From an uncultured Lachnospiraceae bacterium (GTDB lineage Bacteria; Bacillota; Clostridia; Lachnospirales; Lachnospiraceae), in the NCBI GenBank assembly GCA_934320845.1, contig CAKRFU010000001.1, positions 62,001 through 126,000 of the forward strand: a DNA stretch of 64,000 bases. Reading direction: 5' to 3'. Shown piece by piece: positions 40,620 through 50,292 of this stretch; within the stretch, counting starts at the first letter, position 1, and each line of letters begins with the position of its first letter. The position numbers were made by a program, and so were the translations under genes. The notes under the pieces are model-generated. The model worked only from the letters and a program-made list of their open reading frames with translations. It made no database searches and was not told where the DNA came from.

Positions 40620-43204
40620 ACATTCTGCCCTCCTGTTTCAGTGCTGTCGGTCGAAAAATAATATTTCTCTGTTTCTTTTTCGTACTCTCCAACAAGTTTT
40701 ACTTCCGGAAGACATATATTGCCAACCTCTTTATTACTCTTGTGTTCAATTGAATAATAAAGTATGAGCGAACCATCAGGTTCAAGATAATCATTCATGT
40801 TTCTGATTTTTATTTCCTTGCCCGAGCTAAACAGTTTTTCTAATTTATTGGTCTGCTTATTTCTGACACTAACTGTTCCAAAAAATCCATAATCAGAATA
40901 TTTATTACTGCTTTCTGAAAATTCACATCCACCACTTGTCTGTTTTGAATACAATAGTTCTTTAAGTATAAAATATTTCGGAAATTTATAAGTTACGGAA
41001 AATCTTTCCGGTGTACCTGAATATACGTCATATCCGTTTGTATACTCGCTTTTATAATTTGAGGCATATGTTTCAAGTGAATCTATGACGTCATATCCGT
41101 CAATCTGCTCACTCATCTCAAAATTTCTGCACACACCCGTCACCCCATACAAATCATAGTTAAATTTCTCTCTAAAACCGATTCTTGTATCATCACTCAC
41201 AAACCCATAAAACCACGCTTTTGCATTTGAATTGTCCTCAAAATATTCTTCTACCACTCCAACTTTTCTTCTAAGACTTGCTGCCATACTATTTGAGTAC
41301 ATATTTCCACCCATTGCCGATTCTATCATCGAATTTACAGAATTTCCGTAATCTGAACTATTGTATGTACCTGTCTTAGCATACTTGTTTACATCTATTG
41401 TCTCCCCTTTCTCTATATCACCTATATAAAGGAGATTTCCCTGATAATATATCATACAGTTATTAAGAGCATATCCCAATGTGTTTGTCACTGTTCCAAT
41501 AAGCCGCATATCGTTTTCAGATACATTTATTGATACTGTTCCCTCATTTCTGATGTTTTGTTTCATAAAAAACTCTGCCCCCTGAAATGAAGACAATCTG
41601 TTCATAAGAAGTTTTGTATTATTTTCATTATACTCAACCCCATATTCATAATCAGTAACACTGTCATTTTTTATTTTGTTGTCAATATAATATGCATCTG
41701 TATTTTTAGGAGTAACACTGCATTTTCCCCCAAGACTTATTGAAAACGGATTATTTGAAATGCTTGTAACGCTGAACAATGTACTCATATCTTTTGTCTT
41801 TGCATTTTTATCATCGCCAAGTACGATTTGTGAAAGATAATTTATATATGGTCTTTGTATTCTCGTACTTGTTCCTACTATGTATATTATTGCTGAAAAT
41901 GCAACAGATAAAATAGGTACCGCTATCCATAAATATCCTCTTTTTTTTCTTCTCCTAAAGAAAAGGTACATGCCAGGTCCCGCAACTATCACATATACTC
42001 CCAATAGGCAGCCATATAGTTTCATGTTCGGCAATACATCATTTTCATTTATTTTTAATGCCTCATCCATATATGAATATCCCATATCTCCGTATGAAAC
42101 ATTTTCACTCTGCATCAATAATTTTTTCTTCGTGCCATCACTAAGGTTGCTCTCTATTGTATACATCAATGCCTTTCCATAGCTTTTCCAGAATTTTTTA
42201 GGAATATTAAAAGAAAACTCAGCAACAATAATGCTTCCCTCGCCAAGTTCTTTTGAAATCATAAGTTTTCTGCCGTCATCTATTAAAACCGAATCCTCAT
42301 TAAGCCTGAGATTTACAATATCTATCTCCATACTGCCGTTCTCATTCGTGCTGTCTGTATCAGTCTCTTCTTTCTCATTCCAGCCAAAACTTGTTGAAAC
42401 CCTCTCCGTCTTTCCTATATAACCTCGTATAAGCGTGCTGTGCAACTTTTCAAATTCCTTTTGATAATTGCTCCCTGTTCCGACAACAAGTGTACCTCCG
42501 GCAGCAATCCACCTTTTCAATACCCTTATATTGTTCCTGCTAAACTTACCGGTATCGTAATTATCAATCAAAATAATATCTACACTGTCGAGCATGGAAA
42601 TTGTCTCGAAATCACAGGCACTCATATCAAAAACTCTGCCGGTAACACTATTGTCGTCATTGTCAATATCGTCTTTCCTTCTCAAACTGTCAGATACATA
42701 ACCTAGTTTTGCCGGTGTATCTGACAAAATCCCCATATAAATTCCTGTAACATCAGTATCAGCATCGACTTTCGTGTGTGCCCTCATATATACATTTCCG
42801 CTATTATCACATATGGATACTATATATTCCTGACTTTCAGAAAGCAGAGGAATTGTAAACTGAACTCTTTTACTTTCCTGCACACCAACAACAAATGATT
42901 TCTGAATCATTTTCATGTCACTATTTTCTCCTGATTGATATGTCAGTCTGAATTTGCCTGAAAACAACTTGCCTTCATTATTTATCACCGCCGATACTTT
43001 CATATCTTTTCCGTATTTAGTATAACCTCTGTAACCAAAAGAAACCTGTGCCGTAATTTCTTCTGCGCTCATCCTCATTGCACCGTTTTTTAATTCTGTT
43101 ATGTTTACTGCCTTAGCATTGTACACATAATGCCCGTCAGCAATAATTAACAATACAAATAAGATGAGCAGTCTAATCACCCGTAATTTATATCTTGATT
43201 TCAT
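40613..43204 (-). CDS. Large membrane protein associated with ABC exporter
   Basis: This 863-aa protein has an N-terminal signal/anchor helix (IRLLILFVLLIIADG). An extracytoplasmic beta-rich region follows (about 45-150), then a glutamine-amidotransferase-like Rossmann stretch (SMLDSVDIILIDNYDTGKF, IAAGGTLVVGTG, about 195-255). Membrane helices lie near 398-415 and 426-445, with the basic loop FFRRRKKRGYLW. A long extracytoplasmic C-terminal domain (about 450-863) follows. Such proteins are found beside ABC-2 exporters and may serve as substrate-handling or adaptor subunits; no specific role can be stated. It overlaps the kinase gene upstream and the ATPase downstream. Confidence 0.75.
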   Translation of the reverse strand: MKSRYKLRVIRLLILFVLLIIADGHYVYNAKAVNITELKNGAMRMSAEEITAQVSFGYRGYTKYGKDMKVSAVINNEGKLFSGKFRLTYQSGENSDMKMIQKSFVVGVQESKRVQFTIPLLSESQEYIVSICDNSGNVYMRAHTKVDADTDVTGIYMGILSDTPAKLGYVSDSLRRKDDIDNDDNSVTGRVFDMSACDFETISMLDSVDIILIDNYDTGKFSRNNIRVLKRWIAAGGTLVVGTGSNYQKEFEKLHSTLIRGYIGKTERVSTSFGWNEKEETDTDSTNENGSMEIDIVNLRLNEDSVLIDDGRKLMISKELGEGSIIVAEFSFNIPKKFWKSYGKALMYTIESNLSDGTKKKLLMQSENVSYGDMGYSYMDEALKINENDVLPNMKLYGCLLGVYVIVAGPGMYLFFRRRKKRGYLWIAVPILSVAFSAIIYIVGTSTRIQRPYINYLSQIVLGDDKNAKTKDMSTLFSVTSISNNPFSISLGGKCSVTPKNTDAYYIDNKIKNDSVTDYEYGVEYNENNTKLLMNRLSSFQGAEFFMKQNIRNEGTVSINVSENDMRLIGTVTNTLGYALNNCMIYYQGNLLYIGDIEKGETIDVNKYAKTGTYNSSDYGNSVNSMIESAMGGNMYSNSMAASLRRKVGVVEEYFEDNSNAKAWFYGFVSDDTRIGFREKFNYDLYGVTGVCRNFEMSEQIDGYDVIDSLETYASNYKSEYTNGYDVYSGTPERFSVTYKFPKYFILKELLYSKQTSGGCEFSESSNKYSDYGFFGTVSVRNKQTNKLEKLFSSGKEIKIRNMNDYLEPDGSLILYYSIEHKSNKEVGNICLPEVKLVGEYEKETEKYYFSTDSTETGGQNVW

Positions 43205-44417
43205 CTTTTACCTGCTCATCACTATTTAATAATTCTTTCTTCTGCATATTTAACGGAAGTGCTATCGTAAAACATGTTCCGTCTGTATCACTTTCTACTT
43301 TTATCGCTCCTTCATGCAAAAGCACTATCTGCCTGGCAATGTTAAGCCCAAGCCCCGTACCTCCTGTCTGAACTGAACGAGAATCCTCTACCCTGTAAAA
43401 TCTGTCAAATATACGCGTTAAACTCTCTTTTGGAATTATAAGACCAAAATTTGTTACTCTGATTTGAATTTCCTTTTCAAATTTTTCTACTTCTACAAAA
43501 ACCCTCTTTCCATCCCTGCCGTATTTTATCGCGTTGCTTATAAGATTTTGAACTGCCCTCGCCATAAGTTCCCCGTCAGCATATATAATACACCCGGAAA
43601 CATTCTGCGATAAATTATATTCAAGCCCGTTCTCATGAAATTGCGGATAAAATTCCTCAACCATCTGCTCTACAAGCTTAACTATATCTATTTCGCTTCT
43701 ATGAAGCGTAATCTCACCACTCATAAGTTTGGTATAACTGAATAGTTCTTCTATAAGTCCCTGAAGTCTGTTCGCCTTACGCATCGCAATCTCTGCATAT
43801 TTATGCCGCTCTTCCTGATTGTATTTTTCCATGTCTGTCGCAAGCTGAAGATAACCTATCACCGATGTGAGCGGTGTTCTGAGATCATGTGCGACACATG
43901 TTATCATATCTTTGTTTGCCTGAAGTGCTTCTCTCTCCGATTTCATAAGCGCATCCAGCTTTTCTGACATCCTGTTTATCTGTATCGCAATCTCTCCGAT
44001 TTCATCTTTTCTCCTCACTTCAATCCTGCCACCTCCGTCACCAAAAGCCATGTGTGCTATACTTCCCGATATATAGCCTATGTCGGCTGTGAGTTTTCTT
44101 GTTATGAGCATGAAATACATAACAAAAAACAAAAATAGAAAAAATAATATTACAAGCATCAAAAATATTAATGTATTTTTGTCCCACCTTTTAATTGCCT
44201 GATAATTGAATATCCTTCCTCTTTCGCCTGCCGTTTTTTGAAACTTTTCAATCATTCTTCCGCCACGCCCATATCCGCTGTACGAAATACCAAGTGCCGT
44301 ACTCAAAAGATACAATCCAAAGCCACACACAAGCTCCGTGACGACTGATAAAAACATACTTAGTGCAACATAAAATATCAGTTCTGCCCTAAGGCTCTTG
44401 AATAAATTACGCTTCAA
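43188..44417 (-). CDS. VanS-like sensor histidine kinase, probable TTG start
   Basis: This ~409-aa kinase has membrane helices near residues 12-35 and 80-105, a HAMP domain, then CVAHDLRTPLTSVIGYLQLA (His box) and ATPase motifs LISNAIKYGRDG and GTGLGLNIARQIV. The best start is a TTG 12 bases after GGGGAG at the end of the regulator gene; the longer frame would overlap the regulator by 71 bases with no ribosome binding site. With the regulator it heads the ABC export operon and presumably controls it. Confidence 0.87.
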   Translation of the reverse strand: MKRNLFKSLRAELIFYVALSMFLSVVTELVCGFGLYLLSTALGISYSGYGRGGRMIEKFQKTAGERGRIFNYQAIKRWDKNTLIFLMLVILFFLFLFFVMYFMLITRKLTADIGYISGSIAHMAFGDGGGRIEVRRKDEIGEIAIQINRMSEKLDALMKSEREALQANKDMITCVAHDLRTPLTSVIGYLQLATDMEKYNQEERHKYAEIAMRKANRLQGLIEELFSYTKLMSGEITLHRSEIDIVKLVEQMVEEFYPQFHENGLEYNLSQNVSGCIIYADGELMARAVQNLISNAIKYGRDGKRVFVEVEKFEKEIQIRVTNFGLIIPKESLTRIFDRFYRVEDSRSVQTGGTGLGLNIARQIVLLHEGAIKVESDTDGTCFTIALPLNMQKKELLNSDEQVKDEIKI

Positions 44418-45102
44418 TTTTATATCCAACTCCCCAAACTGTTTTAATAATCTGCGTTTTTCCCGTCCCTGACTCAATCTTTTCTCTGAGTCTTCTTATG
44501 TGAACCATCACAGTGTTGCTCATCTCAAAACTTTTTTCTTTCCAGACACGTTCAAAAATCTCGTCTGTAGAAAAAACTTTGTTTGGATGCGAAGCCATAA
44601 GAAACAGAATATCAAATTCTATAGGCGTAAGCTTGACCGGCTTATCATATGCCTTTACCTCATGTGATTTCTTATCCATCCATAAATTTTCTATGTTTAC
44701 AACATCTGATGTTTTTGCTTCTACTCCTCCAAAACTCTGGTATCTTCTCAATTGTGATTTAACTCTTGCTATCAGTTCGCTTGTGTTAAAAGGCTTTGTC
44801 ACATAGTCATCCGCTCCATTCACAAGACCTGAAACCTTATCACTCTCGCTGTCTTTGGCACTTAACATAATTATAGGAATCGTACTTGTCTCCCGTATCT
44901 TTGCACATACCTCATTCCCATCTATTCCCGGCATCATAATGTCAAGAATTGCAAGGTCTATTTCCTCTCTGTCAAATAATTCCAAAGCTTCTTTCCCATT
45001 ATACGCTTTAAAAACCTGATAACCCTCACCCATTAAATGGATTTCCACCAAATCCGCTATCTCATGGTCATCATCAACTACTAAAATATTTCCGTCTGAC
45101 AT
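44407..45102 (-). CDS. OmpR-family response regulator, VanR-like
   Basis: This 231-aa protein has a receiver domain (VVDDDHEIADLVE, phospho-Asp in LAILDIMMPGIDG, LSAKDSESDK, DDYVTKPFNTSEL) and a winged-helix effector (about 130-231: VKLTPIEFDILFLMASHPNKVFSTDEIFERVW, VHIRRLREKI, WGVGYKIEA). First gene of the five-gene unit with kinase, large membrane protein, ATPase and permease. The sequence type resembles VanR/VncR regulators of cell-envelope stress. Confidence 0.93.
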   Translation of the reverse strand: MSDGNILVVDDDHEIADLVEIHLMGEGYQVFKAYNGKEALELFDREEIDLAILDIMMPGIDGNEVCAKIRETSTIPIIMLSAKDSESDKVSGLVNGADDYVTKPFNTSELIARVKSQLRRYQSFGGVEAKTSDVVNIENLWMDKKSHEVKAYDKPVKLTPIEFDILFLMASHPNKVFSTDEIFERVWKEKSFEMSNTVMVHIRRLREKIESGTGKTQIIKTVWGVGYKIEA

Positions 45103-45245
45103 ATCAGCCTCCTTCCTGGACAGTTCATATGTAATTCATTTACTCTACAACTATAATAATAACATATGCTTAGTCCTTAAATCTTTACTTTTTTCTTAAT
45201 ATTTGTATACATTTTTCTGTCAATCCCAAAGTTTTATTTTTAAAA

Positions 45246-45297
45246 ATACCGACCTCAAATCGTTAGATTTTAAGGTCTAACTTTCTGAAGCCGGTAT
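45246..45297. terminator. Bidirectional terminator of citrate synthase
   Basis: A composite stem: CCGGCTTCA pairs (with wobbles) with TGAGGTCGG, enclosing GTTAGA/TCTAAC. T-runs follow on both strands (ATTTTT on minus; ATCTTTTTTAA on plus). Confidence 0.75.
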
Positions 45298-45362
45298 ATC
45301 TTTTTTAATAACAAAACTTTGTTATTTTTATTTAATTATCACATTACATATATGTATAAAAC

Positions 45363-46808
45363 TTAGCAGCTTTCGTCTCTCATTGTAAGCTGAAGCTTTT
45401 CTTTCTCTTTTGTATCAATCTTAGGAGTTGAACGTTCTTTAAGTGACTCATATACTTTCGGAACCATAATACTCTGGTATGCCGGTCTGATAATTTTATC
45501 GACATTTATAAGTTCCTCCATTCTGTGTGCGCTCCATCCAACTATACGCGCCATTGCAAATATAGGAGTAAACAATTCCTGTGGTATTCCAAGCATAGTG
45601 TAAACAAATCCGCTGTAGAAATCCACGTTTGCACTTACGCCCTTGTAAATAGCACATTCCTCTCCGATAACTTCAGGTGCAATTCTCTCTATCATTGAAT
45701 ATAATTCAAATTCTTTCTTCTGGTGTTTTTCATTTGCAAGCAATTCAACGAACTGCTTAAATGCAACTGCTCTCGGGTCTGATATTGAATAAACCGCATG
45801 ACCCATACCATAAATAAGACCTCTCTTATCAAAGGCTTCCTTGCGCACAAGTTTTTTAAGATATGCCCTTACCTCATCCTCATCAGTAGTATCTTTTACA
45901 TGTGCCTTAAGATCCTGCATCATCTCGACAACTTTAATGTTTGCTCCACCATGCTTTGGTCCTTTAAGTGACGAAAGTGCAGCAGCTATTACAGAATATG
46001 TGTCTGAGCCCGCAGACGTAACTACTCTTGTTGTAAATGTAGAGTTGTTACCACCGCCGTGTTCCATGTGAAGTACAAGAGCAAGGTCAAGAACTTTTGC
46101 CTCAACATCAGTGTATTCTTTATTCGGTCTGAGCATACGCAGAATATTTTCCGCTGCTGAAAGCTCATCTGACGGTCTGTGAATATAAAAACTCTCATCA
46201 CATTCATAATGATTGTAGGCATGATAGCCGTAAACGGCAAGCATCGGAAATACACTTATAAGCATAATACTCTGGCTAAGTACATTTTCAAGTGAATTAT
46301 CCGTAACCTTATCATCATAAGATGCAAGTGTGAGAACACTCTTTGTGAGAGAATTCATAATATCCTTTGAAGGCGCTTTCATAATAACATCTCTTACAAA
46401 GTTTGTAGGGAGTCTTCTGTTCTTCGCAAGAACAGTCTGAAATTCCTTAAGCTGTTTGTCTGTAGGAAGTTCTCCAAACAAAAGCAGATATGCTGTCTCC
46501 TCAAAACCAAATCTGTTATCTTTTCTAAAACCTTTTGTTAAATCATATATGTTGTATCCTCGGTAAAAAAGCTGCCCCTCACACGGTATAACTCTATCAC
46601 CATCCATCTCTGTAGCCTTTATAAGAGAGATATTAGTGATTCCCGACAATACTCCTTTTCCGTTTTTATCTCTAAGTCCCCTCTTAACGCCAAATTCATC
46701 AAATAGTTTTCCGTCTATGGAATTGTTATCCACGCATATTTTTTTATAACGCTTTGTGTATTCCTCCATCATCTGTTCATGACTTCCCTGAAATATTCCA
46801 TCCTGCAT
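45363..46808 (-). CDS. Citrate synthase
   Basis: This 481-aa protein condenses oxaloacetate and acetyl-CoA. It contains IPCEGQLFYRGYNIYDL, LVLHMEHGGGNNSTFTTRVV (active-site His), LKGPKHGGANIK (second His), YGMGHAVYSISDPRA (third His) and NVDFYSGFVYTMLGIP (catalytic Asp). It is longer than typical 370-430-aa enzymes by an N-terminal ~60-residue helical extension. In anaerobes it feeds the oxidative branch to 2-oxoglutarate for glutamate, which links it to proB. Single-gene unit. Confidence 0.95.
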   Translation of the reverse strand: MQDGIFQGSHEQMMEEYTKRYKKICVDNNSIDGKLFDEFGVKRGLRDKNGKGVLSGITNISLIKATEMDGDRVIPCEGQLFYRGYNIYDLTKGFRKDNRFGFEETAYLLLFGELPTDKQLKEFQTVLAKNRRLPTNFVRDVIMKAPSKDIMNSLTKSVLTLASYDDKVTDNSLENVLSQSIMLISVFPMLAVYGYHAYNHYECDESFYIHRPSDELSAAENILRMLRPNKEYTDVEAKVLDLALVLHMEHGGGNNSTFTTRVVTSAGSDTYSVIAAALSSLKGPKHGGANIKVVEMMQDLKAHVKDTTDEDEVRAYLKKLVRKEAFDKRGLIYGMGHAVYSISDPRAVAFKQFVELLANEKHQKKEFELYSMIERIAPEVIGEECAIYKGVSANVDFYSGFVYTMLGIPQELFTPIFAMARIVGWSAHRMEELINVDKIIRPAYQSIMVPKVYESLKERSTPKIDTKEKEKLQLTMRDESC

Positions 46809-46846
46809 ATATCACTCATCCCTTTCTCTTTTTTTGTCATTAATAA

Positions 46847-46876
46847 ATTATACCTCTGTTGTATAACAACTGTCAA
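46847..46876 (-). promoter_or_regulatory. Citrate synthase promoter with palindrome in the spacer
   Basis: Reading leftward: TTGACA (46876-46871), 18-base spacer, TATAAT (46852-46847). The spacer holds GTTGT-ATA-ACAAC (46858-46870), a possible operator. The rest of 46877-47075 shows no gene. Confidence 0.75.
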
Positions 46877-47075
46877 ATTTGTCTGACATTTTTTAATAAA
46901 CTTTTCATAAAAATTAAATATTTCCCCCATTATCTTAAAATTTTTTCATTATTAAAGGCGTACTTGAAAATATCTTTAATTACCATTATTATATTATGGA
47001 TACATTTATTGTTTTATAATTGAAATCAATACATAAAATTGAAATATACCAAATATATCAGAAAGGTTGTGTATT

Positions 47076-47996
47076 ATGTTAGAAAAGGAAGTTCTTGACA
47101 ATATCGTAAACGAAATCACCGACAACTATAACAGCGAAGAATTATTTTATTTAAAATCAGGGCACTGCATGCCAAACCGTGACACCATAACACATATCAT
47201 AATGGGTCTCAGGCAGCTTATGTTTCCCGGATATTTCGACAATGAAAACCTGAACAAAACTGTTCCTGAATTTTTTGTAGGACACAATATCACAAAAATC
47301 TACAATGATCTTTACTGCCAAATCAAAGCAGCATTTTTACAGCAGGCAAAAGATAATGCAGATGAAGCAGAAATTGAAAAACATACAACTGAAATATGTT
47401 CAAATTTTTTTGCATCATTCAGCCACATTCAAAATCTCTTATTAAAAGATGTAAATGCAGCTTTTGACGGTGACCCTGCCGCAAAGACAAAAGAAGAAAT
47501 AATCTTTTGCTATCCTGGACTTTTTGCAATTTTTGTTTACAGATTTGCACATGAGCTTTATAAAATGAATGTTCCGTTCATACCTAGAATAATGTCTGAG
47601 TATGCCCATGACCACACGGGTATCGATATAAATCCGGGTGCAACAATCGGAGAATATTTCTTTATCGACCACGGTACAGGCGTCGTTATCGGAGAGACAA
47701 CAGAAATTGGAAATAATGTTAAGATATATCAGGGTGTAACACTTGGCGCACTCTCTACAAGAAGTGGTCAGCTTCTACGCAATATCAAGAGACATCCTAC
47801 TATCGAAGATGATGTTACTATCTATTCAAGTGCTTCAATACTTGGTGGTGAAACAGTAATTGGAAAGGGTTCTGTCATTGGTGGAAATGCTTTTATTACA
47901 GAGTCTGTCCCAGCAGGCACAAGAGTAAGTGTCAAAAATCCTGAACTTAGTTTTTCGACGAGAGGTCAACATACGGATAAGGAACTTCCACGTTAG
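47076..47996 (+). CDS. cysE: Serine O-acetyltransferase
   Basis: This 306-aa enzyme makes O-acetylserine for cysteine synthesis. It has a helical N-terminal domain (about 1-175) and a C-terminal left-handed beta-helix with hexapeptide repeats. Active-site segments are AHDHTGIDINPGATIGEYFFIDHGTG, GVVIGETTEIGNNVKIYQGVTLGA and IKRHPTIEDDV. It resembles the longer EpsC-type serine acetyltransferases. The start is at the ATG 10 bases after AAAGG; a TTG three codons earlier lacks support. It supplies the carbon acceptor for sulfide made through the apr/cys pathway, though it is encoded elsewhere in the window. Confidence 0.94.
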   Translation: MLEKEVLDNIVNEITDNYNSEELFYLKSGHCMPNRDTITHIIMGLRQLMFPGYFDNENLNKTVPEFFVGHNITKIYNDLYCQIKAAFLQQAKDNADEAEIEKHTTEICSNFFASFSHIQNLLLKDVNAAFDGDPAAKTKEEIIFCYPGLFAIFVYRFAHELYKMNVPFIPRIMSEYAHDHTGIDINPGATIGEYFFIDHGTGVVIGETTEIGNNVKIYQGVTLGALSTRSGQLLRNIKRHPTIEDDVTIYSSASILGGETVIGKGSVIGGNAFITESVPAGTRVSVKNPELSFSTRGQHTDKELPR

Positions 47997-48040
47997 ATAA
48001 ACCATAATTTTTACTATACAAAAATGAAATGAGGTTTCAC

Positions 48041-48463
48041 ATGAAAAAAATTTTTAATAAGCTCATTATTGTATCTCTGTTGATTTCAATAATCATTCCT
48101 AACACAAATACGGCATATGCAAAAGCAAAAACTAAAAGCATTATCTGTCTTTCGATAAAAGGCAGTACTCTTACCTATGCTGATGCCACATGGACATATG
48201 AGCTCGGACTTGAAGATGAAAACATAGTAGGAAAACCTAAAAAACATACTGTAAAATTTGCCTCAAAAGTTTCCTACTCACTTTTAAACACAAACAAAAT
48301 GAAAAATTACAATGTAAACAAGAAAAAATTTATAAAAGCTGTAAAAGATGCAGACCCTCAACTTGCTAAAGATCACGGTATAAAATATTACTGGGGTATG
48401 GCAGCTCAAATAACAATAAGCGGTAATAAGGTCACAAAAATCCAACAGCTATATCAGGATTAA
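48041..48463 (+). CDS. Small secreted protein of unknown function
   Basis: This 140-aa protein has a signal peptide (MKKIFNKLIIVSLLISII, likely cleaved after AYA about residue 27). The mature part is lysine-rich with beta character (SIICLSIKGSTLTYADATWTYELGL) and a final VTKIQQLYQ. The pattern resembles secreted Lachnospiraceae hypothetical proteins. It follows cysE by 44 bases and could be co-transcribed. The ATG was chosen over one four codons earlier because AGG lies 6 bases upstream of it. Confidence 0.7.
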   Translation: MKKIFNKLIIVSLLISIIIPNTNTAYAKAKTKSIICLSIKGSTLTYADATWTYELGLEDENIVGKPKKHTVKFASKVSYSLLNTNKMKNYNVNKKKFIKAVKDADPQLAKDHGIKYYWGMAAQITISGNKVTKIQQLYQD

Positions 48464-48478
48464 AAATACATTAACATT

Positions 48479-48547
48479 AAAGCGGAGAAATATATTAACA
48501 TATGACAGCAGTTTTTCAATAAGTCAATATACACTCTCCGCTTTTTT
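48479..48547. terminator. Bidirectional terminator with long loop
   Basis: AAAGCGGAGA-type 10-bp stem arms 48479-48488 and 48535-48544 enclose about 46 bases; TTTTTTA follows on plus. Converging genes end on both sides. Confidence 0.7.
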
Positions 48548-48564
48548 AATTGAACTTTTTTCTG

Positions 48565-49494
48565 TTACTCCCAATATTTGTTTACAGCCTCTTCATTTAA
48601 ATCCTCGCCTATAACTATAAAAATCTCCTGACCTTCTTTTATAGGCTTAATTACTGTTTCTTTTTTAGTTGCATTAAGCTCCAGCCATCCGCTGCCATCA
48701 GACATAAATCCCTTAATTCTAAAAACATTTCCACAATTTTTATCAGAAAATGTTTTATTTACACAACTTTTAAGTTTATCAACAGTCATATGTTTATTCA
48801 TATAGTAGAGTGATGAAAATTCCACATCATCCGCATGATACCTTTTCTCTATCCCTGCACCGGTGTATTCGCAATTTTCAATCTTCTTATAGTCATCCTC
48901 GTCAAACTCATCCCAAGACTTTGCCATAACTATATTGTCAATCTTTCTTGTGCAATGAAATTCCTCAAGACTTTTATTTATATATGCTGTAACTTCCTCT
49001 ATCCTGCTTTCAGAGACACCTTCTGTCTTGCTAAAAAGAATTTTTCCCGCATTCGCTGCCTCTGACGCAAGAATATATCTTGAATGTTCCGACATATCAA
49101 GTTCAAGATGTGCATCAACTATGGTTATGACATTCCCAATCTGATACCACCTTTCCAGCGGATCCTCATGAAGTGTGTCAAAAAACTCATCCATGTCAAA
49201 AACACCCGATGGCTCTACCAAAACCCTGTCAAATCCCTGCATTCCCATTGCAATGAGTTTTGTCTTAAAACGCCTTTTATGACAGTCGGCGTCACATCCA
49301 CCCGCAACCATCTCAAGCTCACAATTGTCACCAAGTATATCCTGCAGAAGCATTGCATCAACATTGACCGCACCGTAATCATTTTCAAGGATTCCTATTT
49401 TTAATCCCTTATCAGTGAGATATTTCACATATTTTCTGATAAAAGTTGTCTTGCCCGAACCAAGAAAACCCGTAATCAAATCTATATTTATCAT
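48565..49494 (-). CDS. CobW-family (COG0523) GTP-binding protein
   Basis: This 309-aa G3E GTPase has Walker A GFLGSGKTTFIRKY (about 9-22), ENDYG (Mg-binding), VEPSGVFD (G3-like) and a C-terminal domain with FSSLYYMNKHMTVDKLKSC. The usual CxCC metal motif is replaced by GGCDADCHKR, leaving two cysteines. COG0523 proteins load metals such as zinc or cobalt onto targets. It lies third in an apparent luxS-mtnN-cobW operon, 14 bases after mtnN; LuxS is a metalloenzyme, which is suggestive only. Confidence 0.85.
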   Translation of the reverse strand: MINIDLITGFLGSGKTTFIRKYVKYLTDKGLKIGILENDYGAVNVDAMLLQDILGDNCELEMVAGGCDADCHKRRFKTKLIAMGMQGFDRVLVEPSGVFDMDEFFDTLHEDPLERWYQIGNVITIVDAHLELDMSEHSRYILASEAANAGKILFSKTEGVSESRIEEVTAYINKSLEEFHCTRKIDNIVMAKSWDEFDEDDYKKIENCEYTGAGIEKRYHADDVEFSSLYYMNKHMTVDKLKSCVNKTFSDKNCGNVFRIKGFMSDGSGWLELNATKKETVIKPIKEGQEIFIVIGEDLNEEAVNKYWE

Positions 49495-49508
49495 TATTCC
49501 CCCATAAT

Positions 49509-50195
49509 TTATGCGATTTTCTGAATAAATTCAACCACAATCTCAATACCTATCTGGGCTGCTTTCTCCGCAAATGTTGCATAATCCATTGCGCCGCCCT
49601 CACCGTCAGAAATTGTTCTAAGTATGGCAAACGGAACTTTATTTACATAACATACATGACCTATGCTTCCACCCTCCATTTCTGCCGCTATGGCATTGAA
49701 ACGCTCATGAAGCTTATCTTTCTGATGTTTGTCGTGCATAAACATGTCACCTGTTGCAATAGTTCCCACTTTATACTTCCTCTGCTTTTCATCGAGACAC
49801 TCTTTAAGTGTATCCATCATTTTTTTGTCACAAGGAAGATAAATCTCATTTATTCCTGACAAAAGACCTATCGGGTCACCGAGTGCCGAAGTGTTCATAT
49901 CATGCTGTACAACCATATCTGCTACGGCGATACCCATTACTCCAAGTTCTTTGCACAATGTACCTGCAACACCGATATTTATAACCATATCAACATGATA
50001 TGTAAGTATCATAGCTTCCGTACATATAGCCGCAAATACTTTTCCTACGCCGCTTACGGCAGCGACTACTTCTGTGTCACCGATGTTTCCTTTTACAAAT
50101 TCAACACCACTTATCGATTCATATGAAGGATTTTTCAATGTCTTTTTAAGATTGTCAATCTCAATCTGCATTGCTCCTATAACACCAATTATCAT
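49509..50195 (-). CDS. mtnN: 5'-methylthioadenosine/S-adenosylhomocysteine nucleosidase
   Basis: This 228-aa enzyme removes adenine from S-adenosylhomocysteine, giving S-ribosylhomocysteine, the LuxS substrate. It has IGVIGAMQIEIDNLKKTL, VINIGVAGTL, TGDMF, AAEMEGGSIGHVCY (Glu-Met-Glu nucleoside site) and ILRTISDGEGG (catalytic Asp). The length is canonical. It follows luxS by 97 bases; together they run the activated methyl cycle and release autoinducer-2 precursor. Confidence 0.95.
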   Translation of the reverse strand: MIIGVIGAMQIEIDNLKKTLKNPSYESISGVEFVKGNIGDTEVVAAVSGVGKVFAAICTEAMILTYHVDMVINIGVAGTLCKELGVMGIAVADMVVQHDMNTSALGDPIGLLSGINEIYLPCDKKMMDTLKECLDEKQRKYKVGTIATGDMFMHDKHQKDKLHERFNAIAAEMEGGSIGHVCYVNKVPFAILRTISDGEGGAMDYATFAEKAAQIGIEIVVEFIQKIA

Positions 50196-50292
50196 AATTT
50201 TCCTCTTTTCTCTGTTGTTATATTATAATATTTTTAACCATTTTACTATTTTGTCTTTTGCCGAATTTGCGAATTAAACACAAAGCTATGAC

